Assembly: GCA_022661535.1 (NCBI GenBank)
Contig: JAKULF010000008.1
Location: 3,472,001 to 3,536,000, forward strand
DNA: 64,000 bases
Source of the DNA: Eutypa lata
Taxonomy: Eukaryota > Ascomycota > Sordariomycetes > Xylariales > Diatrypaceae
Reading direction: 5' to 3'
Under the pieces are notes generated by a model. That model was not told where the DNA came from, made no database searches, and saw only the letters and a list, made by a program, of their open reading frames with translations. Below, piece by piece: positions 44,806 through 56,476 of this stretch; the first letter of the stretch is position 1; each line of letters starts with the position of its first letter. The translations under genes were made by a program, and so were the position numbers.

Positions 44806-45607
44806 ATGCCCACGACACGACGTTCCGCGGGCCGCCCAACCGGCAGCGGCAGCAACAAGCAGCAATCGACGCTATCATTCAACCACCGAGTGACGAAACC
44901 CGTGCCGCAGTCAGCGAAGGGTGCCACTAAGAACATCATCGGAACCACCACACCGGCAAAGCAGAGCCCGCTCGGGAAGCATGTGTTGAAAGTGGAAGAC
45001 GAGGAACCGGTAGATGTTGAAGGCGAGGAAGAAGAAGAGGAGGAGCAAGAGACAAAGAGAGAGGCAGAGGAAGAGAAGAAATCCGAAGCGGAACTGCGCG
45101 CGCTGAAGGTCACCGACCGCCAGATCGACCAGTACTGGCGGGGTCTGGAACGCGAGCGGACCGCACGCCGCGTGCACCAGCGGGAGCTGAGCCTGGCGGA
45201 GAAGGTGCTGCGGTATTGGGATGTTAGCTCGCAGTATGGGGTAAGTTCTATCCTATCATGTCATGTCATGTTATGTCTTTTTTTATTTTACTTTCCCTTC
45301 CCTACACATCTCGTCTTTCCGATTCCCATCTCCATCTATGCCATTCCTCCCTTGCTTTTTTCTTTCCTTCCTTTCTGCCTTGATTTTACGTGAGAGAAAT
45401 ATAAATTTGTTGCTAACGGACTGCTATTAATAGCCGTGCGTGGGCATCTCCCGGATGAAGCGGTGGCAGCGCGCTGATAGGCTCGGCTTGAACCCCCTGT
45501 CGAGGTTCTCGCTGTGCTGGTGAAGGAGGAGGAAGGGCACCAAGGGGATCGAGCGCGCCCATATGGACGAGATTCTGAACTCGACTCCTTCTGTTGATGT
45601 TGAGTGA
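44806..45607 (+). CDS. DNA polymerase delta subunit 4 (Cdm1/POLD4), two breaks
   Basis: Small accessory subunit of the replicative polymerase delta. Exons 44806-45240 and 45434-45607, about 203 aa. The N-terminus MPTTRRSAGRPTGSG leads to QSTLSFNHRVTK, a PIP-box-like motif. An acidic linker follows, then the conserved C-terminal domain: VTDRQIDQYWRGLERERTAR, LSLAEKVLRYWDVSSQYG then PCVGISRMKRWQRADRLGLN. Exon 2 needs one more C in the run 45493-45497 to continue as PPVEVLAVLVKEEE, and a -1/+2 change at GGG 45535-45537 to finish AHMDEILNSTPSVDVE. As sequenced it stops early. Faces the QNG1 gene tail to tail. Confidence 0.87.
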
Positions 45608-45867
45608 ACGCCTGAGTACAGAGATAGGCGAGGCAGAATGGACAGATATGATTCGGAAGGGGATAAATGGAGTACATGTTGTACGATGAATGCTGTTTCA
45701 TGATAGGCAAGGAGTTTCCGAGGCGCTTGGGATTTAATTTGCTTGCTTAGCTAGGCTTGCCAACCAGTCAGTAGCTTTGTCTTCAACTATATGGCTTGGA
45801 TTGCCTCAATGCATTAAAATTTGATCTTTATTCATCTATCTTCCCTATCGCAAAACAGCTTGCCTAG

Positions 45868-47314
45868 TTAGTACCAGATGCTCCTTGTGCGGTGATGAGG
45901 CATCGTCTCCTTGCCCTGCGCCTCCAACTGCTTCATGGTATCATACAAGAAAAAGTCTATGAGAATAGCATTGATCTCGGTTTCCGGATGTTGACGTTTT
46001 ATTTCACGTCTGATGAGCTCCACACACCAAATAGTACCGGCTGCATTGTATGTTAGTAAAATACCGGAGTGGCGGATGTGCATAGATGTTCTACTAACCT
46101 CTGATCTGCAATTCATAGCTACTGCCGCTCTCAATAACCTGCTTACTCCCTATCATGACTTGCAAGGGCGGGCTGTACCCGATGCAGCCCAGGCTCGCCA
46201 GTATCTGCGGGATGCGGTAATCGGCGAACATGGTGATCTTGTCGATGTCGTCGAACTCCCCGTAGCCGTCGCCGTCGAAGCAGGCCCACAGGTCCGCCAC
46301 GAGAATCTGCGCCCGTTTGAGGAAGCGAACGGGCTTGCGCCGCCCTGCAAACGGGAACTCGTCCCGGAAGCAGGCGAAGTCGCGCGCGAGCAGGTTCACC
46401 AGCCCCGCTGCGGACCTGTCGGCCGCCTCTATGCAGTTCGTGAAGCTGCATTGGTACTTCTGCAAGATGCCGGGTTTGCGTGGTTGGCGATATGTTCTCA
46501 GGAGTTTTCACACACACTCTCTCTTTTTCTTTTTCTTTTTCTCGCCCAAAGCCAAACAGATTGCGGAATGTTTCGGGGGGATGGGTGGGTCAACCTACTT
46601 CGTATAGGACCTGTCCCGCTTCTCTCAAGCAGGATAGGCGCTCTTCTAGGAGCGGAATTTCCTCGTCTGTGGAGGACCTGAATACATATTTTAAGGATTC
46701 AAGGTTGCATTCTTCTTCGTTCTGCCAATAGTGCGGGTCGGTTATGGGGATATCTTTTGGCAACGATTAACTAGGGTTAAGTTCAACGACGTGAAACATT
46801 GAGATGGATATGGCAGAAACTAAAAGGGTGTTGTATGGGTGGATAGGTAGGTAGTAGTCGAGTAGGTCTTCTTGTGTGAAGATGCATTCAGTATTCACCT
46901 ACCTTCTTCAAGAGCCCGCTGCAAGGAGGCGACCAGACTGCCATAGCCTGTCCAGCGCTTGTCTCGGTAGAGGACAGCAAAGCGTTCGTCTTCGGGCTGC
47001 AAGGACCAGAAGGAGAAATTCAGTAGGTCCATGGTGAAGATGAAAGCGACGGTGGACTCGTCCTTGGTTTTCGGGTGCATCTCATGGTCTGCCCAATTCG
47101 CCGTGGAGAACCCCTTTTCTTGTATCTGGTTGTAGATGATCGCAGCTGCGTTTTTGGTTGCTCTCATATCGAGCGCAACGTCGATTGAGTTGTCACAAAC
47201 GTACTCGACGCCTTCCAAGACCTCTGTCTCGGGCTCCTTGCTGATGTTTAGCTTGCCTTCGAGATGCTGTCGAAGCAGAGCTAGGAGCTCTGGGTCTGCC
47301 TCGTCATCCGACAT
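45868..47314 (-). CDS. Queuosine salvage protein (DUF2419, QNG1)
   Basis: Releases queuine base from queuosine 5'-monophosphate so it can be reused for tRNA modification. Exons 47314-46903, 46753-46599, 46459-46099, 46040-45868; phases close, 366 aa, no frameshift. Family signatures: AIIYNQIQEKGFSTANWADH, STVAFIFTMDLLNFSFW, ERFAVLYRDKRWTGYGSLVA, KRAQILVADLWACFDGDGYG, DDIDKITMFADYRIPQILA and the terminal HHRTRSIWY. Aromatic and acidic residues in the FTMDLLNFSFW and MFADYRIPQ segments build the nucleobase pocket in characterised members. Since fungi cannot make queuine, this gene implies scavenging from bacteria or diet. Intron 46041-46098 carries TACTAAC. Confidence 0.93.
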
Positions 47315-48330
47315 GGCTGTGTGTCTAGCGAATAATGCTGCGTGGTTGCAATTGAAGTTTGAGACAATGGCAGGGAACCAACAAGATATATCTGAGTACT
47401 TAGGTAAGTAGGTATCAATGAAGACTGATATCGAAGTCGGATTAAAGACGTTTCTATAGAGATTGATTGGTGTATATCACAAGCTGTTTGGAAAGATATC
47501 ACGTGAACTGAGATGTACATACCCGTCCGTATACCTACCCAACTTTGAAGGCAATTCTCCTTTAAGTATCGTGCAGTCTGGCACTCACTGCTCTTTCAGG
47601 CAATCAATGAAAAGCGTCAAGAGATTGTGGAGATGACCCAACCAACTGGAGCTTCAAGCCTACCTAATGTACATGAAGGCATGCAGGTAACTAACGGACA
47701 GCACAGGTCGCGCCAAGAGCGGTTCGTGATATTTTATGATGACAGCTACTTTCGTAAGAGGTGCTAACTAAAAGATACCGAGGCGGATCTCGAATGACGG
47801 GCGACCCCCACAATACCTACATAGGTACCTACGTAGTTACCTAACTCACGGTTTGCAAGCTGATTGACGCACCAATTGCGTTTCATTCCGGGTGGATTTT
47901 ATTTAGTCGAGCGTCGAGAGTCGAGCGAGCAGGCGAAATACCTGATCCCTGCTTTACGGACGACGATCCGACTCGCTCTGAAGCTGGTAACTTTTATTCG
48001 GGCAGGCTAGAAGCTGTGCATCTGTGTCTGCCTTGCTTTTTGTGGTGGTAAATGTTGAGAGCCTGCAGCAAAACACTCATTAACCATATACGGGAGTAAC
48101 TGTAACTTAAAGGGTACGTTCTATGTATAGCGTAGTAATGCATAACACATAGGAAAATGCTATATGATGGGCACAATTTAATCCCTCCATCAATCTATAT
48201 CTAGGTATCTTCTTCGTATCTGTATACTGTGTATTATTCCATCCATCTAGTAATCCACTTGCTCACTCATTTAAGTTACCTGGTTATTCCACCTTCCACC
48301 TTACCTTCATGTAGTACCTATTCGATATTT
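47315..48330. other. Intergenic 1 kb
   Basis: Contains CCTACATAGGTACCTACGTAGTTACC text (about 47815-47840), the microsatellite style typical of this genome. No gene seen. Confidence 0.5.
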
Positions 48331-48543
48331 TTACCATCTAAGGCTGAACTGCATCATCAAGTCTCGCCGTTTTCTCTGTCCTTCTTCTTGGTCTAACCTC
48401 TCCTCGAGCATTGCGTTAAACACGTCGATACCGAATCCTTTCTTCGTCGTATAGAATACTGCGCATGCATCATCAAAGCTATAGCCCATGACAATGTCGG
48501 CGACAGGCACAGCTGATATAGAACCTAGTGCGCCGGCGGCCAC
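48331..48543 (-). CDS. Hypothetical protein, C-terminal part, repeat-rich upstream
   Basis: Seventy residues from ATG at 48543 (AAGALGSISAVPVADIVMGY, then SFDDACAVFYTTKKGFGIDV, ending QFSLRW). The frame stays open upstream to about 48680 through an Ala/Thr-Gly dipeptide repeat (GAGAGAGAGTGAGTETGTGT). The opposite strand over 48488-48748 reads equally well as a Pro-Ala/Pro-Val repeat protein that ends at a GTAAGT donor (LGPTLNTAVKE). I cannot tell which strand is coding; the minus-strand tail looks more like a folded protein. No family recognised. An upstream exon is likely missing. Confidence 0.35.
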   Translation of the reverse strand: MAAGALGSISAVPVADIVMGYSFDDACAVFYTTKKGFGIDVFNAMLEERLDQEEGQRKRRDLMMQFSLRW

Positions 48544-48595
48544 AACACTATCAGGAATAGCGACGATGAACCCGCCGATATCTATACCTGCGTCT

Positions 48596-48672
48596 GCACC
48601 TGTCCCCGTGCCCGTGCCCGTTTCTGTACCTGCACCAGTGCCAGCACCAGCGCCAGCACCGGCACCTGCGCC
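48596..48672. repeat. Minisatellite-like CCGTGC/CCAGCA repeat
   Basis: Imperfect hexamer repeat (CCCGTGCCCGTG, then CCAGCACCAGCGCCAGCACC) encoding Pro-Val/Pro-Ala on plus or Gly-Thr/Gly-Ala on minus. Likely length-variable. Confidence 0.6.
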
Positions 48673-48748
48673 TGGATGGGTACGCGATAGTAAGAATCGT
48701 CAATCGCTTGGTCCAACCCTGAACACAGCAGTCAAGGAAGTAAGTTAG

Positions 48749-49280
48749 TTTGTTGATAGCTATACATATTAGTGCACCTATTGCGAAGCTGCTCCAATGC
48801 GCCACAATCATTGATAATTTAGTCGCTTATTCGTTCGTTTGTCGTGTCGTTTGCGCATGTGCGCTATGTCGTCGCGTTGACTTACGTTGCGCTTTGCCAT
48901 TCCGTTTATTTTCCCCGAGGCTGCAAGTCCGCATTCACTGATTACTACCTTGTGTAAACTACACATGCGACACCCACCCAATGTCTACAACTGCAACTGT
49001 AACCGCTACTTACTACCACAAGCTTCTGTTGCCGGTGGTTGCCTGCGCAACACAAAGTTCCTTTTCCATGAAGCCTTATACATGCATCTTTTCTCTCATT
49101 CAAACAACCTACCTCTTGCCTCATTCACAGCATTGATTTCCCTTTACTTCCCCAATTCCTCCGATTCCATCCCAAATTATCGAACCGAAAACGTCATCCC
49201 GACATCACCATCCGCGACCAAGTTGAATTCAACTTGGTCCAATTCGCATCTTCACACTACCCACCGTCGTTAGTCTCAAC
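48749..49280. other. UBA2 promoter region
   Basis: Upstream of UBA2. Pyrimidine-rich leader (about 49080-49200), with an inverted AAGTTGAATTCAACTT palindrome at 49220-49235. No gene supported. Confidence 0.5.
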
Positions 49281-51346
49281 ATGGCAAAAACAGTGGATCT
49301 TGGAGATCTCCTCGAGGGTGTCAAGGAACCATCCAATCTAGACATTATGCTGACATCAGCTCGACAGGCCCGCGTATTGATGGTTGGTGCGGGTGGAATT
49401 GGCTGCGAACTCCTCAAGAATCTCGTCCTCACCGGGTACCACGAAGTCCATATCGTCGATCTCGACACTATCGATTTGAGCAATCTCAACCGTCAATTCC
49501 TCTTTCGTCACGAGCACATCAAGAAATCGAAGGCATTGGTAGCTAAAGAAGCTGCGCAAAAATTCAACCCCAATGTCGAGATCGTAGCCCATCACGCGAA
49601 CATCAAGGATACCCAGTTCAACGTCGAGTGGTTCCGTGGTTTTAAGATTGTCTTAAATGCGCTCGACAACCTCGAGGCGAGACGGCATGTGAATCGCATG
49701 TGCCTGGCAGCCGATGTCCCTCTAATCGAGAGTGGCACGACGGGATTTAACGGCCAAGTTCAAGTAATAAAAAGGGGCGTTACAGCATGCTACGATTGTG
49801 AGGCCAAGCCCGTCCCCAAATCCTTCCCAGTCTGTACCATTCGAAGTACACCGAGCCAGCCGATCCACTGCATTGTCTGGGCTAAAAGCTATCTGCTGAA
49901 CGAAATATTCGGTGCAAGCGAGGACCAAAGTGCACTTGACAACACCGAAAGCGTCGATAACGCACAAGAAATTGCGGAACTCAAGAAAGAGGCGGATGAA
50001 CTGAGAAAGATCAGGGAATCTGTTGGCACGGCCCAATTTCCACAAATGCTATTTGACAAGGTCTTTAACGCAGATATCAACCGCTTACGCTCGATGGAGG
50101 ACATGTGGCAATCGAGAATACCACCAGAGTCACTCAAATATGAGGACGTAATGGGACGAGCGTCGGAGTCAGTCGCCTCTAAAGATTCATTTTTGTACGA
50201 TGATCAGAGAGTTTGGTCCCTCGAGGAGAATTTGGTTGTGTTCAACGATAGTCTGGACCGTCTAAGCAAGACGATGGCCGAATCGAAGAAGAGTCAGGAG
50301 ACGACGAACGGGGCATCATCTCAGCCCATCATTACCTTTGACAAGGATGATATCGACACATTGGACTTTGTCACTGCAAGTGCCAATATTCGATCCCATA
50401 TCTTTGGGATTGAAAAAATCTCGGTTTGATATCAAGCAGATGGCCGGTAACATCATTCCAGCAATTGCAACTACCAATGCCATTGTAGCTGGTCTCTGTG
50501 TCCTCGAGTCATTCAAGGTTTTGAAGGGAGAATATGACAAGGCGAAAGAAGTAAGTTAAGACAACAACTGACTTTGGCAGGACAGAACTAACGATATATT
50601 AAAGGTCATTTTAACGCCGTTCGCGAATCAACGGTTATTGGCTTCCAATACTTGTCGCGCGCCGAGACCGGATTGCCCCGTCTGTAGCGTCTATCACACA
50701 AGTGCCTACGTCGATTTATCGCGAGCCACTCTGAACGACTTCGTAGAGAAGTTCGTGAAGTTGCAGCTCGGATATGGCGATAGAGAGTTTGCCGTTAACA
50801 GTGAAGCTGGGTTACTCTATGATCCTGATGAAACAGATAATCTCGAGAAGAAGCTTAATGAACTTGGTACGTTTTCTCTATTCTATATTTGGGCCCCCGT
50901 CTAATTTTATACAGGTATCAAGCAAGATAGCTTTATCACCATAGTCGATGATGCTGACGAAGATACCCTTACGAACATCGTCGTTGATATCCAGGAAGCG
51001 TGCGTATTATATTAACCATCCTCCGGACTCCGGTAGCTAACCTCTTCTCTAGTAAGGACGCGGCTGAGGATATGCCAATCAAGGGTCGTGGTGACAAGAT
51101 TTCGGACATTCCCGCAAGCCCAAGAAGGCTCTAGAACCAATAAGCAATGGCGCCAATGTCTCGAATGGCAAACACGCTGCTAATCTAGAAGTTCCCACAA
51201 ACGATCTTAAGCGATCTAGAATAGATGACGAAGAGGCGCCGCAGCCGAAGAAGGCTAAGATTGCTTTCAGACCCGCTAATGATGTCGAGGTGATCAACCT
51301 AGATGTTGATCAAGATACGGGTGCTTTCGTCATTCTCGATGATTAA
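49281..51346 (+). CDS. UBA2: SUMO-activating enzyme E1 catalytic subunit Uba2, two breaks
   Basis: Activates SUMO through adenylation and a Cys thioester, with Aos1 as partner; nuclear. Exons 49281-50550, 50605-50866, 50915-50999, 51053-51346, about 637 aa. Seen: nucleotide-binding [34 protein letters not shown], catalytic Cys in [18 protein letters not shown] (about residue 185), the first zinc pair CYDCEAKP and the second CPVC, then the ubiquitin-like domain. The C-terminus has a basic PKKAKIAF segment and SIM-like [11 protein letters not shown] and FVILDD. The A6 run 50413-50418 needs two more A (or one fewer) to join HIFGIE to [16 protein letters not shown]. The C3 run 51111-51113 needs one more to reach RKPKKALEP. 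Essential gene, so assembly error is far more likely than loss. Confidence 0.93.
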
Positions 51347-51400
51347 TCCCAAGAAATTGCGGGCTCATATGACGATGTGGGACATGCCATACGTGGCTCT

Positions 51401-52772
51401 CTAAGTCCCGCTTAAGCCTCCATCGATGTTGAGGACGCAGTTATGTGCATATGAATTCCTGGCTAGGAAGAGAGCAGCATCGGCGACCTCCTCGACGAAG
51501 CCCAGGCGACCCATGGGGATAAGAGCAGAGAGCTCTCCCTTGTCGTTCATGCCTAAGGCGACAGAGAAACTGTATATTAATAATGCTTTGTACTTTTAAG
51601 GGGGGTAAAAGGGGTTTAGAGGGCCATTTCCGGATAGGGGGATGGATACTAGCTGCTGTATTTATGTGAGGAAATAAGGGAAAGGGGGATAGGGAGGGAG
51701 ACGAAGGTGGTAAATAAACAACCGCTTGCTTGCTTGCTTACCCTTTGTCATGTCAGTCTCGATATATCCCGGCAAGAGGACGTTGGCTCGAATGCCGAAC
51801 CTGCCAACTTCCCAGGCTAGAGATCGCGTCAGACCTACACAGGTGGCAAGCAAGGTTGCGACGCGTTAGCTATTTACGCTATGTATGTATGTATGTAGCT
51901 ACATATTTCCGCCCCCCAAATCTGGACGGAAGACATTTTCTCCAGTCATCTGGGGGAGGTAAAGGGCATCGTTTGATTTATACATACCGACGATACCAGC
52001 TTTCGATGCTGCATACACGCTCGCCCCTCGTCCCGCGTGCGTAGCTAGGAGACTTGCTACGTTGATGATGCAACCTGGTTCGTTAGTAAGTAGATTAGTA
52101 TATATATCCACGACATTATCGTCATATTTAGAGGTTGTATTTATTGTCTTGCGCTACTCACCTTCCTTTTGCCTCATCATCTTCGGGATGAAAGCCTGGC
52201 AGCCCAGCGTCGTCCCCAGCAGGTTCACGTTCAAGATCTGCTGCATGTCGGCCACGTCCGTGCGGTATAAGTAGGAGTTCTGCGTCATGCCCGCTGCGTT
52301 GACTAGGATGTCTGTCTTGTTGCCGTACTGTGATGCCGGTAATGAGAGAAGGAAAATACTCGTCAGTTCTTCTTTTGTCTGGCTTGCTATCTTTCCACGC
52401 ATATATATATATATATATATACGACAATGTCTGGACTACGACTTATGTATGACTCACGCATTTCGTACGAGTCACCAAATCATCCCACGATGAAGGACTC
52501 GATACATCCATGGCGAACGTGCTAAGGTCGTAGTCGTGGCCGTGACCGTCGTGATTGTTATTGTTGTTGTCCTCTAAACGTCTAATTCCCCCGGTGGTGG
52601 TTGTCGTCTTTAGCCTTAGCCGGGCCACTGCCCGGCTCAGTGCCGCCTCGTTCCGGCCCACCAGCGTGCACGTCGCGCCCTGCGCTGCGAACAGCTCCGC
52701 GATAGCGAATCCGATCCCTCGGCTGCCGCCTGTGATCACGCAGCGCTTGCCGAGGAGGACCCGGTTGTTCAT
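51401..52772 (-). CDS. FabG-like short-chain dehydrogenase (3-oxoacyl-ACP reductase type)
   Basis: NAD(P)H-dependent SDR resembling 3-oxoacyl-[ACP] reductase of mitochondrial fatty acid synthesis (yeast Oar1). Exons 52772-52458, 52327-52162, 52074-51988, 51834-51742, 51552-51401; all phases close, 270 aa, no frameshift. Cofactor motif TGGSRGIGFAIA at residues 14-25, structural DILVNAAG, catalytic INVAS...YAASK, then LAWEVGRFGIRANVLLPGYI, and the C-terminal NCVLNIDGGLSG usual in FabG. A low-complexity Asn/Thr/His insert (LEDNNNNNHDGHGHDYD) sits between beta-2 and beta-3. Tail to tail with UBA2, only 54 bp between stop codons. A broad SDR role cannot be excluded. Confidence 0.88.
52401..52420. 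repeat. (AT)10 microsatellite inside SDR intron 1
   Basis: Uninterrupted AT repeat within the 52328-52457 intron. Confidence 0.85.
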
Positions 52773-53981
52773 ATTTTTTTTTAATGTCTCTTCTTCTTCT
52801 TTGAGTAGGGAGGTACTTAAGAGTACTAGAGCTAGGTCTCAGGGACGTCTCGTCACGTGGGAATTGCCTACTACGCCTCTAGGACCTTGGTAGGAAGTGA
52901 GTTAAACTTTTGGCTGCTGAGAGATCCGCTAGCTACATGTAACTAGCTATAGATAGGCGGGCCGTGGACTTAGGTAACTTAATAGAGGGGGATTAATTAT
53001 ATCTTTAGCAACGATATAACCCCCACGTGGAAGAGAATGCCATTCTGTAGGTAACCACGTAACATGTAACTAACTGCGTCTGTGAATCCGCGGGCCCCCG
53101 GAAGACTGGACCCCTGATAGTGAAGTAGTAGTGAAGGAATATATTCCGGACTGGGAGGCTGGTCTCCACCCCCGCTACAGCCTTAAACAAGCCCTGATCT
53201 GCAGCAGACTGAGCGAGGGTCGTTGATTCGTTGTACCAGGCGTGAAAAGGATACAAGACCAGCAATGGGAAATTTGTGTTGTTGAAAAGGATTTCAGGGT
53301 TCAAATCAATGATTCAGCCCCACCGCCCATGAGGCCAAGGTAGAGGTATATGTAGGTACTTAATTCAGTATTTTAGCTTTTGTGGAAGTGTGTCGAGTTC
53401 ACGAAGGTACAACACATGAACGTCGGTACCCCGTAATACCCTGTAATTATGATTATTATATTAGTGTAACCTCCAGAAGACCCTGTGAGGTCAGCGCAGC
53501 AGCCAGATAAGTAACTAACTATTTGTACCAACGTTAGCAGGTTTGTATGTAGTAAAATTGATTAATCGTAGTACAGTAAATTCTCCATACGGCAACTACG
53601 TGTACTTTTCACAATATCCGTTATTCGACACTTTCGATGCTCGCCTCCGCGATACTGCGACGACAACGATTGAAATCCAATTGACTACCTACGTATCTTG
53701 TGGTCCAGTTAATAACCGCTGCAGCCTGCTGTTGTTGTCGCACTGCCTCTGCATCGCCTTCATCATCGACGTACTACGAATCGTCATATAACTTAACTAC
53801 ATATCTCCATTCGTAAAGTCGCCGAGGTTGTACTACTTACTACTTACTACATGCCAATTCCTTCTACTTCTTCTTCTTCTTCTCTCCTTTCACTCCTACC
53901 TAATCTACACCCGCGCTACAACGAATACGAGAACGAAGACGAGAACGGACGAATTTCAAGTAAACCAGACGCGCGAATGCG
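52773..53981. other. Divergent intergenic region, SDR / LCB3
   Basis: 1.2 kb between divergent genes. CT-rich (TTCTTCTTCTTC, about 53864-53882) leader before the LCB3 start. A 99-residue minus ORF (53005-53304) has no supportable features. Confidence 0.5.
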
Positions 53982-56476
53982 ATGAATCGACCCCTGGCCA
54001 ACGGCTCCAGCTCTGGGGCCGACCGAGTGATCAAGAAGAGGGATGAGAATGGCTTCGTGGTGGAGCAGATACAGCCGAATGAAGAGAAGCAGCGGCGGTT
54101 GCGACAGCAGAAGAAAGAGGAGCAAGACAAGCCCGTGATTGATGCTGGCCTGAAGAGTTTAGATCACTGTACGTGGGTTCACAGATACCGTCGTTCTCTT
54201 TCTTGTTATATCTCTTCTTTCGTTGCTACTGCTATTATTATTACTACGTCACATCTGACGTGACGGATGCGATGCGATCCGATATGATGTACTATGGAGG
54301 GGCAATGCCGAGGTCCCAAAGGCGACAATGTCTTTGCGCACGACGCCAATGCCCCTTAGTTATTAGTATATATTGTTTGAAAAGGGGGAAAGCATTATTT
54401 CATTAAACACTTGATATTTTCATCACCCAGGGATGGCTATAACTGACTAAAAGAAAATAGATAAGCGTGCTCTTCCACCATGGCGGTACAACATGCGACA
54501 GCGCGCCCTCCCTTATAAGATGGGAGACGCCTTATCTCGCCTGGCTGCAGGCTAAGTTGCGCACACCTGCGCTCGATAGCTACTTTGCCATCACGGCGAA
54601 CCTGGGCACACACACCTTCTTCATGATATTCTTGCCTATCATGTTCTGGTGCGGCTTTGCTTCCTTCGGTAAAGGGTATGTTCCATGCATGTCGCAGCAG
54701 TTTCTTTTCTCGAGGTGTTTGTCACAAGGCAAAGCTCTCAGGACACTATACAGTAATGCATCCTAACATCGTCTCCCTAGAATCGTACATATACTCGCCT
54801 CCGGCGTCTTCTGGAGCGGCTTCATCAAGGACTTCTTCTCGCTCCCGCGCCCGCTCGCCGCCCCTCCACCGCATCACCATGTCAGGCTCCGTAGCTCTCG
54901 AGTATGGCTTCCCATCCACGCACTCGGCGAATGCCGTTTCAGTCGCAGTCTACGCGCTACTATGTCTGCGCTCATCACCGGACAGCGATGCCGCCGCTAC
55001 CGAGGCGCTCTTCTCCGCCTCGACGCGCCTCGGCCTCGAGGCCCTCTCGTATTTCTACGCCGTCAGCATCATCTTCGGGCGTCTGTACTGCGGGATGCAC
55101 GGGTTCGTCGACGTGGCGGTAGGCTCGGTCCTCGGCGCCGTTATCTCCCTGGTCGAGTGGTACGGGTGGCCCATCGTCGAGGCCTACGTCCACGCCAGCG
55201 GCTGGGGCGCCATTTTGTTACTCATGCTCGTCATCATCGTCCTCATCCGCATCCACCCGGAGCCCGCCGACGACTGCCCCTGCTTCGACGACAGTGTCTC
55301 CTTCGCGGGCGTCCTGATGGGCCTCGAGGCCGCAACGTGGCACCTGGGGCGCTCGGCGCAGCACGCGCACACGCTGTGGCCCTTCGACCTCGCGGCCCTG
55401 GGGTGGCAGGTCGCCGCCGCGCGCATCGTCGCGGGAATCCTGGCCATCCTGGCTTGGAAGGAGGCCGCGAAGCCGACCCTGCTGAGGTTGCTGCCCCACC
55501 TCTTCCGCTTCATCGAGACCCGCGGCCTCAGCCTCCCCGCCGCTTCTTCGTCCCCGCCTCTGAGTACGGTGTCATCCCGCCCCGCCTCCGTGTCGATAAC
55601 GTCATGCCCTCCGTCAGCGACCTCCCGGGCCTCCTGGCCAGCGTGCGCGGTCCCGGTAGGGGTCGCTCTGTCAGCGTCGGGCCCCAGAGCGCTGCTGATG
55701 CGTACGAGACACTGGCGTATCGCGAGAGGAGGCGGCGCGAGAGTGTAGAGAGTAATAGCGCTGCGGGTGTTGGTGGAGGTATTCAGGAGAAGGGTAGTGT
55801 GCAGGACCTCCGTGGTGCAGGAGGAGCAGAGAAAGAGAAGAACTCGAATCAGAGCCGCAGTACGGGCATCAGCATCAGCACCGGTAATAACAGCAATAGC
55901 AACGGCGGCAGCGGCGGATGGGCCAGCGACAAGGTCCGAGAGTATGAGAGGCAGATGGGCGAGGGTACGGTATTGGTTGACTCACCGTCTTCGATATCGT
56001 CACCCGACGTGGGACTGCCGCTGGGCGAGAAGGGCGCGGCGGCGGATAAGGAGATGACGATGACGGAGGTGGTGGAGGAGCCTCAGATGTACATCGCGCA
56101 GCAGAATGAGGACGATCTTGGCGAGCAGGAGGTCTTCGCTCGCCTTGTTAAGCCTCGCGTCAGGTACGATGTTGAGGTCGTGGCGAAGTTGGTCGTTTAC
56201 GCTGGTGAGTTTCTTTCTTCCTTTCTCATCTCCCCCCTTTCAAAACCTGTCCTACTCTTCCCGAAAAGGGGAAAACTAACGCTCCTCCCCCGTCGTTATT
56301 ATTTTCATTTTAACCTCACTTCTCAACCCCACCATCCATGGAAGTAGTAGTTCACAGGAAAGAAGAAGCCCGCTAATTATTGTGATTTAGGCATTGGGAT
56401 GATTGCCGTCGAGGGCGTCCCCATCCTACTCGAGATTATCCCCGGACTCGGGATTGGTCATCTAACATCCATATAA
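53982..56476 (+). CDS. LCB3: Long-chain base-1-phosphate phosphatase (Lcb3 type), three breaks
   Basis: ER enzyme that dephosphorylates sphingoid-base phosphates and channels them back into ceramide. Exons 53982-54168, 54461-54675, 54781-56204, 56391-56476, about 638 aa. All three PAP2 phosphatase motifs are present: KDFFSLPRPLAP (K-x6-RP), the central STHSAN, and IFGRLYCGMHGFVDV (R-x5-H-x3-D). About seven hydrophobic segments and a long low-complexity cytosolic tail follow. Three C-run defects must be corrected: 54510-54512 (two C; joins RALP to LIRWETPYLAW), around 54857-54864 (two C; joins LPRPLA to PPLHRITMSG) and 55535-55538 (one C; joins LSLP to RRFFVPASEYG). The last exon reads IGMIAVEGVPILLEIIPGL. 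Phases close with these changes. Confidence 0.9.

Noticed and set aside
54962..56347. 461-residue plus-strand ORF overlapping LCB3.
   Set aside because: Its first half is an out-of-frame Arg-rich shadow; only its second half, after the C-run break at 55535-55538, is real LCB3 sequence.
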